Positions 44,143 to 53,817 of a stretch of 64,000 nt of DNA are shown here, piece after piece. Positions within the stretch are counted from its first letter, which is position 1. Every line of letters begins with the position of its first letter. The stretch spans positions 1-64,000 of the forward strand of contig PSQJ01000004.1 of assembly GCA_003045065.1 (NCBI GenBank). The letters run 5' to 3'. Position numbers and translations under genes: made by a program. The notes under the pieces are model-generated. The model saw only the letters and a list, made by a program, of their open reading frames with translations, had not been told where the DNA came from and searched no databases. Origin of the DNA: Candidatus Liberibacter europaeus. Its GTDB lineage: Bacteria > Pseudomonadota > Alphaproteobacteria > Rhizobiales > Rhizobiaceae.

Positions 44143-44515
44143 TAATAAGATAATGACTGTTGCTTATAATTTAAAAAAAAACGACATATAATCAACGGAT
44201 TGCGATGGCTAAGAAAAATAACTGTGGCTAGAATAAGATATTATTGTGACCATTAATATACAGATATTATCTTCCATTGCTTGAAATAGGAACAATTGCA
44301 ACAAAAAATTACGGCGATATGAGGTTAGTTTATTTAAATAATGTGGCACATATCTTGATTTTTGTAGACTGAAAAAATTTAAATACACATTACTCCCCTT
44401 CAATAAAGAAAGGGAGTAGACTGAAGCTCATACAATATTCAAAATGAAAGATAGAGCTTTATAATAAAACAATCAAATATCTATTGTCATGAACTTCTTG
44501 CATAATATTGTTATA

Positions 44516-44911
44516 TCACGATACTAATAAATTAGTAGATGATGGTTGGCTCTGTACAAAATCTGCTTTAGAATAAAGAATATCTGAAATTGTTTGTTCG
44601 TTAATTTGAAGTTGATTAATAGTATCAGGATTGGTTGTATAAACATATTTACGTGCTAATTCTATAACCTCAGGGCTTAGATCAGAGGTTTGCAATTTTG
44701 ACATGGCAAACTTGATAGCATTGCTCGCAGATTGATGCAAACTATTGCGTAATATATTCTCTATCTCCAATTGTTTTGATTCCTCAGTTACTCTTAATAA
44801 GCATATCAAAGGTTGTGCAATACATTTAATCAATATAGGAGCAAAAACAGAAACTAATAATGTCACGATGGGTTGAAATATTTCGATTAAATGTAAAATA
44901 ATATTCGTCAT
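44516..44911 (-). CDS. small phage membrane protein (holin candidate)
   Basis: N-terminal hydrophobic segment PIVTLLVSVFAPILIKCIAQPLICLL, then charged helix; last gene of the phage structural operon. Confidence 0.4.
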   Translation of the reverse strand: MTNIILHLIEIFQPIVTLLVSVFAPILIKCIAQPLICLLRVTEESKQLEIENILRNSLHQSASNAIKFAMSKLQTSDLSPEVIELARKYVYTTNPDTINQLQINEQTISDILYSKADFVQSQPSSTNLLVS

Positions 44912-45231
44912 TTTATCACCTTTATATTGTATATATTGAAAATAAGGCTCGGTATTGTGTCTTTATTTATTATGGGACACATCACTCATTATGAGTAAAA
45001 TATCCCCCTAAATTTTCTCCGATAAATCCGCCTTATAATCGTTTGTTTTATCAATTAACTATCCAATATTTATCGACGACAGATTAATCAAAGGATCACA
45101 CCTGTACATCATATATTGATATTTTTTTATGAAGAGTGTTGTTAGCTGTAATTAAAACAATTATACCTATTTTTACTGTATATTTTAACAGAGCAAAATT
45201 TTTTGATTAATCAAAATCACGGAAAATAATT

Positions 45232-46320
45232 CTATGATGAATCGTGTTTATCAGTGATATTATTGCGTAATTCCTTAATTTCTTGCGATAGTTCTTGTAC
45301 CGCTTTAGCAAGATATGTGATGATAACAGAAGTATTAGGAACAACATAATCCCCTATTTTATTAACCAATATAGGATTGATTTTTTGCAAATTATTAGCT
45401 GAAAATCCAATAGGATGTCGCAACGAAGAGTCCATTCCACTAGTCGGCAGATAATTGAAATCAATAAAGTCTAACTTATCAAAAACATCAACGGCAGAAC
45501 AAGTTGAACTTCCATGAACATGTTTTAAACGTTCATCAGACGAAAAATAGGAACAACCTAAAGCTCCTTTATCAGTATCAAAGTGAATATATCCAGGAGC
45601 CCGCATTATATTGATGATATTTGTATTATTAATCCAAGAATCTTTTAATGATTTCGCAGTGCTATCAGCTACACTTTGAACAGAATCAATCCCTTGCCAA
45701 ACGGTTTTAGGTCTTTTATCGCAAATAATATCACCATCATCCGTAAATTCAAAAATTGTACGGGAATCTTTGTAAAATTTGATACCATATTTAAAAATAC
45801 CTTCCTGCAGCTTTTGATAATCTTCACAAGCAAATAATTGTCGCATGAAAGGAGAAAGAGGAGCAGATGCATATTGATTGGAAGAAGAAGTATAGATAAT
45901 ACTATCCGCTGTATTGGCATAATTCACTAAATTTCGTAAAGCCATAGGCGCCAATTTAGATGTCCATATTTCTCCCATTTGTGAAATATCAACCTGCAAA
46001 GATATATCAGATCCATTCCAACCCAAATATATTTTATTATTTTTTTGTCCTATACCTCCTCCTTGTTGTACAGGTTGAAAAGGTAGTAATTGTTCAGAAA
46101 TTATTCCTTTTGTAAGATTGCTAGCATCATCCAAACCTAAATTAATACGTGCTTGAGAAATATTAGTAGCAGATGTTCCACCGGAAGAAATAGGACGCGG
46201 ATTATTATTATCAAATGCCAAATCTTCTAATAAATTATTATATGAACTACTGCTAATATTACTATTTGGATATGCTTTTGTTCCAGATGGAAGAATATAA
46301 ACTTCTTTAATTCTAGGCAT
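45232..46320 (-). CDS. phage tail fibre/spike-like protein with S74 intramolecular chaperone-like C-terminus
   Basis: C-terminal FSSDERLKHVHGSSTCSAVDVFDKLDFIDFNYLP...PIGFSANNLQKINPILV; N-terminal ISSGGTSATNISQARINLGL fibre motif. Confidence 0.75.
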   Translation of the reverse strand: MPRIKEVYILPSGTKAYPNSNISSSSYNNLLEDLAFDNNNPRPISSGGTSATNISQARINLGLDDASNLTKGIISEQLLPFQPVQQGGGIGQKNNKIYLGWNGSDISLQVDISQMGEIWTSKLAPMALRNLVNYANTADSIIYTSSSNQYASAPLSPFMRQLFACEDYQKLQEGIFKYGIKFYKDSRTIFEFTDDGDIICDKRPKTVWQGIDSVQSVADSTAKSLKDSWINNTNIINIMRAPGYIHFDTDKGALGCSYFSSDERLKHVHGSSTCSAVDVFDKLDFIDFNYLPTSGMDSSLRHPIGFSANNLQKINPILVNKIGDYVVPNTSVIITYLAKAVQELSQEIKELRNNITDKHDSS

Positions 46321-46477
46321 GAAATTTCCTTTTAAAAATTGGAAAATATTATGATAAATCAGATATTTAATGCATTAAAATCAGAAAATATAAGTGAAAA
46401 AATCTGAAACAATAACCCTAATAAAAGGTATGCATAGAATGATAAAATATTTACCAATAATAATTATCTGAATCTAA

Positions 46478-47638
46478 TTATTTTCTTTTTCTGAAATATT
46501 TTGGAAAATTAAAAAGACGACCATAATCAACAGATTTTACTCCTTGAGAATCTGTCATAACTGCATCCGGACGAATTTTACTTATCTCCTGTGCTACTAC
46601 CCCAATACGCTGGATATCAGATGGATCTGTCTGATAACGATACTGATAAAGGCTTGCAACAGGTTTTATATCTCGTTTCATGCGACGATCAGAGACAAGG
46701 GTTTTTAATAATTGATTTCCTATATTAATAGAATCATAGAGATTTTTTTGCTTTTCTTTCCAATCAAAAACACGATTCTGATAATCGTTTTGAACAATAC
46801 CTTTATAATCGACTGGATCAACAGATGCGTTATTATGCTGTGGCATAGAAAATTTTGGCGGCGAAATAGCCTGCATAAGAGATAATATCTCATGTAAAGA
46901 TTGTTGTTGATGAGCTATTTTTTGTTGATGATCTTGTGATTGCGCAAGATTATGAAAATATGCTCTTTTTGCTTGCATATTATCCATACGTTCTTGTTCT
47001 TCAGAAGATTTTAGTAAAGTTGCTAGGCGTGCGTCATTATATTGTCTATTATTTTCATCAACTGCTCTATCCCAAGCAACAGATCCTGGCAAGAATCCTT
47101 GATTTGATAATTTTGTTTCTAAAGATTGCCTATCTTGTTTAAGATGTGGTTCTAATCGATCAAATAATGCTTTTTCATAGTTTTGAATTCCATCTTTTCC
47201 ATAATTATAGAGAATATTTTCATCCTTTCTATGAAGATCATCTTTGTTTGCAGACAAATAATCCGTCTGTAAATTAGGCATAGAAAGAGATTGCATAGAG
47301 TTGACAGGATTATCAGTTTTTTGGGCAAAAGTTTTAAGATTATTGGTCAAAATATCTGATAACAAATTCTGATTGATGTTACGTTTATCATATATTTCTT
47401 GAGCTAAAGGATTCAGAGAATACGTCTGAGTATACTGTGGAATAGATATTTCATTGCCAGTAAAAGGGTCTATAATTTTGGATGTACCAACCTGGTTATA
47501 CTGTAAAGTTCCATCAGGAGTAACTTGGTTGATATTATCCTTAGATAAATTAGCCATAGAAGAACTAATATTTCCAGCTAACTGCATAGAAGCAATGGAT
47601 TTTGGATCTGGTGAAACAGGTGATTGTTGTTTTCCCAT
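46478..47638 (-). CDS. phage structural protein with second S74-like C-terminus
   Basis: C-terminal VSDRRMKRDIKPVASLYQYRYQTDPSDIQRIGVVAQEISKIRPDAVMTDSQGVKSVDYGRLF. Confidence 0.7.
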   Translation of the reverse strand: MGKQQSPVSPDPKSIASMQLAGNISSSMANLSKDNINQVTPDGTLQYNQVGTSKIIDPFTGNEISIPQYTQTYSLNPLAQEIYDKRNINQNLLSDILTNNLKTFAQKTDNPVNSMQSLSMPNLQTDYLSANKDDLHRKDENILYNYGKDGIQNYEKALFDRLEPHLKQDRQSLETKLSNQGFLPGSVAWDRAVDENNRQYNDARLATLLKSSEEQERMDNMQAKRAYFHNLAQSQDHQQKIAHQQQSLHEILSLMQAISPPKFSMPQHNNASVDPVDYKGIVQNDYQNRVFDWKEKQKNLYDSINIGNQLLKTLVSDRRMKRDIKPVASLYQYRYQTDPSDIQRIGVVAQEISKIRPDAVMTDSQGVKSVDYGRLFNFPKYFRKRK

Positions 47639-47936
47639 AATATAATCCCTATGATTGTAAAATCATCAAAATAATACTCTAAAAAATTTCAAATATTGAT
47701 AGTTTTATGATTTTGTAAAATTGAACATTAAAAAGAAAAATATCTGCTGTTATGCAGTACTGATATCATCGTAATGATTGTAATTGTTTTATAAAAGATT
47801 GTTTGTTACAAGGATTGCCGGCTAGTTAAAGACATAGTATTTTATTTTTAAGTATATAAATAAAACCTACTTGATTTTCCACTAAATAGGATAATATTCC
47901 ATAGACCCCCTCTTAATTATAAATCCTAAAATTTTT

Positions 47937-48380
47937 TTATTGATTTATTTTATTCTGCATCCATGACTCATGAGTCATAACATAAATATTTTCTGCAGCA
48001 TTTCGACCACGCAACCGCGGAATATGATAACGAATAGCTCCTAAAGAAGCTAACATACGATGTTGTGGAAAGTCTTCATCCGGAACTCTATGAACAACAG
48101 ATTGGCAATTCAATTCATTCCAAGGATAGTGATAAATCGCCTTTAATGACTGTCTACTAAGCCAATTTTTACAATCAGAAGCTCCTGATAACTCTATAAT
48201 ATTGGCTACAGGACAGTAATTATGGTATATAACCCCAGCGACTAAAAGATTGTTTTTTACAAAACCGATACTAACGAATTTTTCCCACCCCTCCGAACAG
48301 TCTTTAATACGTTGTGCAACAAAGCTTGCTATAGCTTGATTGATCTCAGGTGATTTAACTCCTCCCCAAATGATATCCAT
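47937..48380 (-). CDS. phage-encoded GNAT-like/hypothetical protein
   Basis: HRVPDEDFPQHRMLASLGAIRYHIPRLRGRNAAENIYVMTHESW pattern typical of GNAT-like proteins in podovirus structural operons. Confidence 0.5.
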   Translation of the reverse strand: MDIIWGGVKSPEINQAIASFVAQRIKDCSEGWEKFVSIGFVKNNLLVAGVIYHNYCPVANIIELSGASDCKNWLSRQSLKAIYHYPWNELNCQSVVHRVPDEDFPQHRMLASLGAIRYHIPRLRGRNAAENIYVMTHESWMQNKINQ

Positions 48381-48395
48381 TATCTTGTCCTATCC

Positions 48396-50051
48396 TCATT
48401 CTATTAAAAGTTTTGCATTATTAATTTGAATATCATTGCTATCTCTACCAGCAGATACAACGATACAGCCGATAGCAAAAAAATTGCCATACGCCCTCAC
48501 ATTTTGACAAAAATTAAACAAAATTTTCTTTCTTAAAAAAAAATCATCTGTCCATGATGCAACATCCCATGAAGAATCATCCCATATACCACTAATGATC
48601 GAATCATTATTGGTGGTTGCTTTTGAAAAATTAGGATAGCTTTTATCATAATCAGCACGTGCAAATAATTTAATATTTGGACGTCGACAAGCTTGAATTC
48701 CTATATTGGCAAGGCAAGCCTTTCTTTTTGTCCCAAGAATAGAATAATTATCTTTAAAAGAAGAAAGATATACAGCAAAAAAAGGTTTTTTATTATCAGA
48801 TCCTGTGGTATCTCCCTGCCAAAAAGACCCTTCATAATCTCCAAAAAAAAGATTTTCATTAAAAATTACATAAGCTTGAGTCAACCAATTATGAAAACTT
48901 GACCAATGATTACTACTGGCAATATTCATCACAAATGTTTTATCAGGTAAAATAGAATTTTTTGGACAAGTAACCAAGAGCATATTGCGTTTTTCCCAAA
49001 TCGTCAAAGTCCATCCTGTTGGTGCCGCAATGATTGATTGTTTCCACTCTTCTTGAATAATCCAAGACAATGGCAGACTTTCTTTGTCCTCCATTAGAAG
49101 AATATTTTTCATGGAAATCAAACCATTGGTTGTTGCAATCCATACATCATTTTTGACAAAAGCAATGGCATTTTTTCCTAATGGACGTCCAATATGATAA
49201 ATGGCTTTAAGTGAAAAAGAAGAATGGCTATCTGGATCATCTCCACCATACACGGCAACTTCACCAATAGTTGATACAAATACGCATAGTGCTGATAATC
49301 CATCGCCACTTTCTGTAGACCACGAAAAACCCAAAAGCAATGATCCGCCTAATTGCATGATTCCACCTAAAGGAAAAACTTTTGCTACCCCCCCCAAAGA
49401 TCTAACAGGCAAATACCAAGCATCCATACTATCTACAGCAATATACCATTGGCGATTTTTAAACATCCAACCATATGAAAGCTGTATAGAAACCTCTTTA
49501 TTATAACCATCAAAGAAAATTTTCGGATGATCGGATTTCCACTCCTTTCCATCATAAATATGGCGCTCATCATGACCATTTAATGCAATTAAAAACGTTT
49601 TGTCTGGTGTGGTATACTGAAATGTCGACCAATCACCTGATTTCATCTTCGTAACACATGCTGTTATTGGTTCCATTAAGGAAGAATGGGTTGCATCATA
49701 GATTTCCCGATCAGTAGCAAGAAATACCCTATGCTGAGAACCACTATGATAAGAAAATGCTGATACAACGGTACTATTATTGTTCAAAACACATATTTTT
49801 TTGCACCCTCCTCGAATAATTGGTCCTTGTAAAGCAGGCCAAAAATTACGCAAAATACAAGCTGTATTTTCGCCATATTTTTGTATTCCAATCGGAAAAT
49901 GCAAATAGTTATGTTGTGGCAAAGAAGATTCTTCGTCCATTCTTGGGAACAATGAATATTGATCCTTATTAATAAAACGAGGCATTTTATCCTCCAAGCA
50001 AAAGTAACATCTCTGAAGAAATAGCGGCATCAAATTCCCGCAATTGATCAC
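48396..50051 (-). CDS. phage structural (tail/neck) protein
   Basis: 551 aa, position between head-tail connector and fibre genes; beta-rich. Confidence 0.5.
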   Translation of the reverse strand: MINCGNLMPLFLQRCYFCLEDKMPRFINKDQYSLFPRMDEESSLPQHNYLHFPIGIQKYGENTACILRNFWPALQGPIIRGGCKKICVLNNNSTVVSAFSYHSGSQHRVFLATDREIYDATHSSLMEPITACVTKMKSGDWSTFQYTTPDKTFLIALNGHDERHIYDGKEWKSDHPKIFFDGYNKEVSIQLSYGWMFKNRQWYIAVDSMDAWYLPVRSLGGVAKVFPLGGIMQLGGSLLLGFSWSTESGDGLSALCVFVSTIGEVAVYGGDDPDSHSSFSLKAIYHIGRPLGKNAIAFVKNDVWIATTNGLISMKNILLMEDKESLPLSWIIQEEWKQSIIAAPTGWTLTIWEKRNMLLVTCPKNSILPDKTFVMNIASSNHWSSFHNWLTQAYVIFNENLFFGDYEGSFWQGDTTGSDNKKPFFAVYLSSFKDNYSILGTKRKACLANIGIQACRRPNIKLFARADYDKSYPNFSKATTNNDSIISGIWDDSSWDVASWTDDFFLRKKILFNFCQNVRAYGNFFAIGCIVVSAGRDSNDIQINNAKLLIE

Positions 50052-50574
50052 TAAAACTCAATCCTTGCTCACGACGCCAACGCCAAATAACATCTTTGAT
50101 CAAAATATATGATGGCAACACCGTTGTATCATCGTCTGAGGTTATCGTTTGCTTCGATTTATCCTGACTATCAATCACCCAATTTTTAGAAAAATATCGC
50201 AGTATAGCAGGATAAGAAATCGACAAGTATAATACCTTATCATCAATCCAATACCATGGAACAATAGAGTGATTTTTAACAATTTCCCAATCAGCAGCTG
50301 TACTAACTGGACGAGCAAAAGTATTATCCTGCATAATAACCGCACCACCTAGCAAAGGACGATGGAAATCACTCGGCAGGTTAAAAGGCACATGATCCAC
50401 CGTTACTTTTCGCAATAGTTTAGGCCAATCAAGACGAAAGCTTATTTCTTCCCCTGATTGTTGCAATAAAGCTATGAGAAGAGCAGCATTATCATCCTGA
50501 TTTCCATAAATCATTTCAAATCGTGATAAGCCCACTAAATCACACATTGTATTAAGTAATGATAAAACTTTCAT
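49987..50574 (-). CDS. phage head-tail connector-type protein
   Basis: SFRLDWPKLLRKVTVDHVPFNLPSDFHRPL; position in structural operon. Confidence 0.5.
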   Translation of the reverse strand: MKVLSLLNTMCDLVGLSRFEMIYGNQDDNAALLIALLQQSGEEISFRLDWPKLLRKVTVDHVPFNLPSDFHRPLLGGAVIMQDNTFARPVSTAADWEIVKNHSIVPWYWIDDKVLYLSISYPAILRYFSKNWVIDSQDKSKQTITSDDDTTVLPSYILIKDVIWRWRREQGLSFSDQLREFDAAISSEMLLLLGG

Positions 50575-51173
50575 GGCGTTAATCCACCACGACTGATAGT
50601 AGTATCAACCCAACGCAGACGAATATCATTTCGCTGTAATTTTTTTATAATGTCTTGAAATAATGCACTGGCTGTTGTAGCCTTATCAATGTTTTTCTCC
50701 CATAAAGCTATTTCTTCAACCAACCCATAAACATAAAGATCAGGAGCTTTATGTAGCAACCAATTCGCAGGATTATCCTCTGTAAGAGGCGGGATACATC
50801 CATAATAATAAAGGCAAATATTTTCAGAAGATACTGGCAAAACACAAATTGAATCAGCAGTAATAATATATCCTTTTTTCTTTTTTAACGAAATACTTAA
50901 CGGAAGATGATCAAGCTTATTCCCTTGAGCATCATGTAAAAAACGAATTTCTATGTAATCATCTGGCAATACTACAGATCCATCAACCAGATTCAGATCA
51001 GACTTTTTCTCCATTTCTTGCAAACGCAATTCACGATTTATTTTCACCTCAACATTATGAAGAAAATCCTTAAAAAAACACGTGAATCCGTTTTTTTCAG
51101 CATAATGACTTGCATCAATTAATAGAGAAGTATAGTCTTTTGCCATTATACGTATCCCTCCGAAGTGCGCCAA
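50571..51173 (-). CDS. phage head-tail connector-type protein
   Basis: DGSVVLPDDYIEIRFLHDAQGNKLDHLPLS; overlaps neighbour start (ATGA-like). Confidence 0.5.
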   Translation of the reverse strand: MAHFGGIRIMAKDYTSLLIDASHYAEKNGFTCFFKDFLHNVEVKINRELRLQEMEKKSDLNLVDGSVVLPDDYIEIRFLHDAQGNKLDHLPLSISLKKKKGYIITADSICVLPVSSENICLYYYGCIPPLTEDNPANWLLHKAPDLYVYGLVEEIALWEKNIDKATTASALFQDIIKKLQRNDIRLRWVDTTISRGGLTP

Positions 51174-51469
51174 ACAGCATTATCCTTGTTATTTAACCAG
51201 TTTCGCATCCAGATATCATCTCCTTCACTGTGTGCTTGCATAAGATGCGAATTTCTAACAATATCCAAGGGAATACTGGCTATTCTTTGCCAATCTCCTA
51301 CTCTTTTTCCGGCAGATTGTTCGCAGGCAATCCTATTTTGCTCAATTACATGGTTAATCGGATAATCAATACGATATAAATCTTGTTGACCATCTGATGA
51401 AAACCAAATTGTTCTTCCTGTTGCTGAATCATAACTGATCAATTTCCAGGAACCGTCATAAATATCCAT
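51146..51469 (-). CDS. hypothetical phage protein
   Basis: 107-aa ORF in operon, between capsid and connector genes. Confidence 0.5.
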   Translation of the reverse strand: MDIYDGSWKLISYDSATGRTIWFSSDGQQDLYRIDYPINHVIEQNRIACEQSAGKRVGDWQRIASIPLDIVRNSHLMQAHSEGDDIWMRNWLNNKDNAVWRTSEGYV

Positions 51470-51483
51470 TTTGCTATACTTTC

Positions 51484-52479
51484 TTAGGTTGTTTTTGACA
51501 ATCCAAATAGATCAGATACAATACCTATTGCCTTCTCATTCTTAACCTTTAAAGTACCTTCTCCGATAAGAACTCCTTTATGTGAATCTCCGGTTTTAGC
51601 AAGGTTTTTATCCTCTTGAATGTTACGCAACCATAAAAATTCTAACATATCGGCGTCTATCAAGAATGCATTTCGCGCGGTTTCTGCGTTACTTGCCATG
51701 ACACGATTAGGATGGACCATAATTTTTCCAAATGGACCATCATAAATATCAGCGGTTGCAACAATTGTATTGCTTCCATTTTTGCCAGAAACCGCATAAT
51801 GAAAAGATGCAACATTTGAATCAGACATAAAGCGAACAAATTCACTTTTAACATATGGAGAAACAACAATATGACGAAAGTTAGCTCCATTTTGATATCC
51901 AGCTTGCATAACATCATCAAGAAGTTGTTTTGTGAAAGATCTTTGTTTTCCATCTTTTGCTTTTTTAGTCATTCCAGTTGTAGTATCATATCCTCCTGAG
52001 TTTCCTCCTTCTCCCCTACTGACATTTGTTTTGATCCAACTACTCAAAGAAGCAAGTTTACGTGGTGAAGTCTTTTCTGATGCTTGTGAGCTCACAAGAG
52101 CAAATTCAATGTCTTTACGAATTTCTAGAGCCTTTTTAAGTTTTTGTTCTTTGCGTTTTAACACAGACCCAGCATCTTCAACCGATTCTTGTGTTCCGGA
52201 TAATATCCAACTCTTACGCATAATTTGTGTATAATTCCCTAATCTTTCAGGTATTGAAACCGATTCAAAAGTATATTCATCACCTTCCAATTGTGCATTC
52301 GGTCCGGGAGAAGCCAAATCATCAGCAATCCATTCCGGATGAACAGAGTTTGTTACACCTTTTTTGATCATAGAATAAATAGGCGTATCTTCCGGTGTAA
52401 TACGTGATACAACATCGGATAGTGACTCCTTATTGGTGGTAGATGAAGAAGTCATAAATGTATTATTAATTGTAGTCAT
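51484..52479 (-). CDS. major capsid protein (phage)
   Basis: 331 aa: SDVVSRITPEDTPIYSMIKKGVTNSVHPEWIADDLASPGPNAQLEGDEYTF; FRHIVVSPYVKSEFVRFM; DSF5309-like capsid pattern; follows scaffold gene. Confidence 0.75.
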   Translation of the reverse strand: MTTINNTFMTSSSTTNKESLSDVVSRITPEDTPIYSMIKKGVTNSVHPEWIADDLASPGPNAQLEGDEYTFESVSIPERLGNYTQIMRKSWILSGTQESVEDAGSVLKRKEQKLKKALEIRKDIEFALVSSQASEKTSPRKLASLSSWIKTNVSRGEGGNSGGYDTTTGMTKKAKDGKQRSFTKQLLDDVMQAGYQNGANFRHIVVSPYVKSEFVRFMSDSNVASFHYAVSGKNGSNTIVATADIYDGPFGKIMVHPNRVMASNAETARNAFLIDADMLEFLWLRNIQEDKNLAKTGDSHKGVLIGEGTLKVKNEKAIGIVSDLFGLSKTT

Positions 52480-52679
52480 GCTTAAAATATCCCTTTAAAT
52501 GGTTTAAATGTTCGGATTTAAAAAATAGTCAATGGAATCGTTACTGTTCCAAATAAAAAATCATTTGTGATGGCTTTTTTCTTAAAAATATTAGTTGTTG
52601 TGCTAACTTTCCTATTAAAAAGGCATTTTTTATGAATTGGTTTTTTTAAGGCAGATTATATTGAATACTTTCCTAGACC

Positions 52680-53762
52680 TTATACAAAATCGATATCCAA
52701 TGCATCGTATAAGGAACCAGTGCTATGGAATTTTTTTATAGCTTGTTCCTGCGATTTTATTTGATGATGATTATGATATTTCTTACCCTTGGATGCGATT
52801 GTCACGGCAGGTTTGTGTATAGTTTTATTATAGACATCATTTGATATTTTTTGAGATTTCAAACCTAATTGGGCATAATATGCTAGAGCAAGAATACGAT
52901 AATCAATAATATTTTGCATCTCTTCTTCTTGGAAACCCAGCTTTTTTCCTACTTGAAAAACATTTTTAAAAAAAGATTCGCGTTGCGCAAGATCTTTTGT
53001 TTGAGGGAACATATTGCCTAATTTTTCATTTTCAAGTTCAAGCTTTTTGCTCAAAAATTCAGCTTCAAATTCCTTGTCAATATGATTAGTAGAAATTCCA
53101 ACATTAACAAAACTATCAACGATAGCCAAAGCTTTTTTGCGCAAATCAACCATATTATGATATGTATGCGGATCTGTTTGAGCAAGAGCAGGACTTGGTT
53201 CTGCAGGAATGTGATTATTTATTAAGTTCGCCAATTCTTCTGCACTCTGCGATAAAATTTTTGCCTGATTTTGCAAATAACCTTTTTGCTCTAAAATATC
53301 TTTTTGATGCGATATACAATCCTGCCGACGAAAATATCCGTCTTTAAGTTCATCAATCGTTATCTCTTCTCCATTATCAAGTAAGATTGCCTGTATATCA
53401 TCCCCTAAATCTTTCGGAATAGATTCTAAGTATTCGTCTTGCTCTAATTTATTTTTTTCTTCTATATTGTAACATAAATTGCTTTCACCTACTGAATTTG
53501 AGTCCTGTCGATGTGACATATCCATGGATTTTTGTACTTTTTTATCTAATTTATCAGAATCAGTATTATTAAAGTATGGCAGAGACATTTCATTAGTAAT
53601 TGATTCCTTAGGCGAACGGTGTGAAATTTTTTGTTCTAATTTTGTATCTGAATGGTGATAATTCTGTTCAACAGATTTTTTGTTAAAAAATTCCCATGGT
53701 TGATGTTGTGATTTATTAGGAGAAAATTCTTCATAAGTAGACGAAGTATCAAATGTAATCAT
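52680..53762 (-). CDS. phage scaffolding protein candidate
   Basis: 360-aa charged, helical protein between portal and capsid genes. Confidence 0.6.
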   Translation of the reverse strand: MITFDTSSTYEEFSPNKSQHQPWEFFNKKSVEQNYHHSDTKLEQKISHRSPKESITNEMSLPYFNNTDSDKLDKKVQKSMDMSHRQDSNSVGESNLCYNIEEKNKLEQDEYLESIPKDLGDDIQAILLDNGEEITIDELKDGYFRRQDCISHQKDILEQKGYLQNQAKILSQSAEELANLINNHIPAEPSPALAQTDPHTYHNMVDLRKKALAIVDSFVNVGISTNHIDKEFEAEFLSKKLELENEKLGNMFPQTKDLAQRESFFKNVFQVGKKLGFQEEEMQNIIDYRILALAYYAQLGLKSQKISNDVYNKTIHKPAVTIASKGKKYHNHHQIKSQEQAIKKFHSTGSLYDALDIDFV

Positions 53763-53817
53763 AAAATGATATTCCTTGTTAAATATTACTGAAAAACAAT
53801 ATGCTATTCAGAGATTT

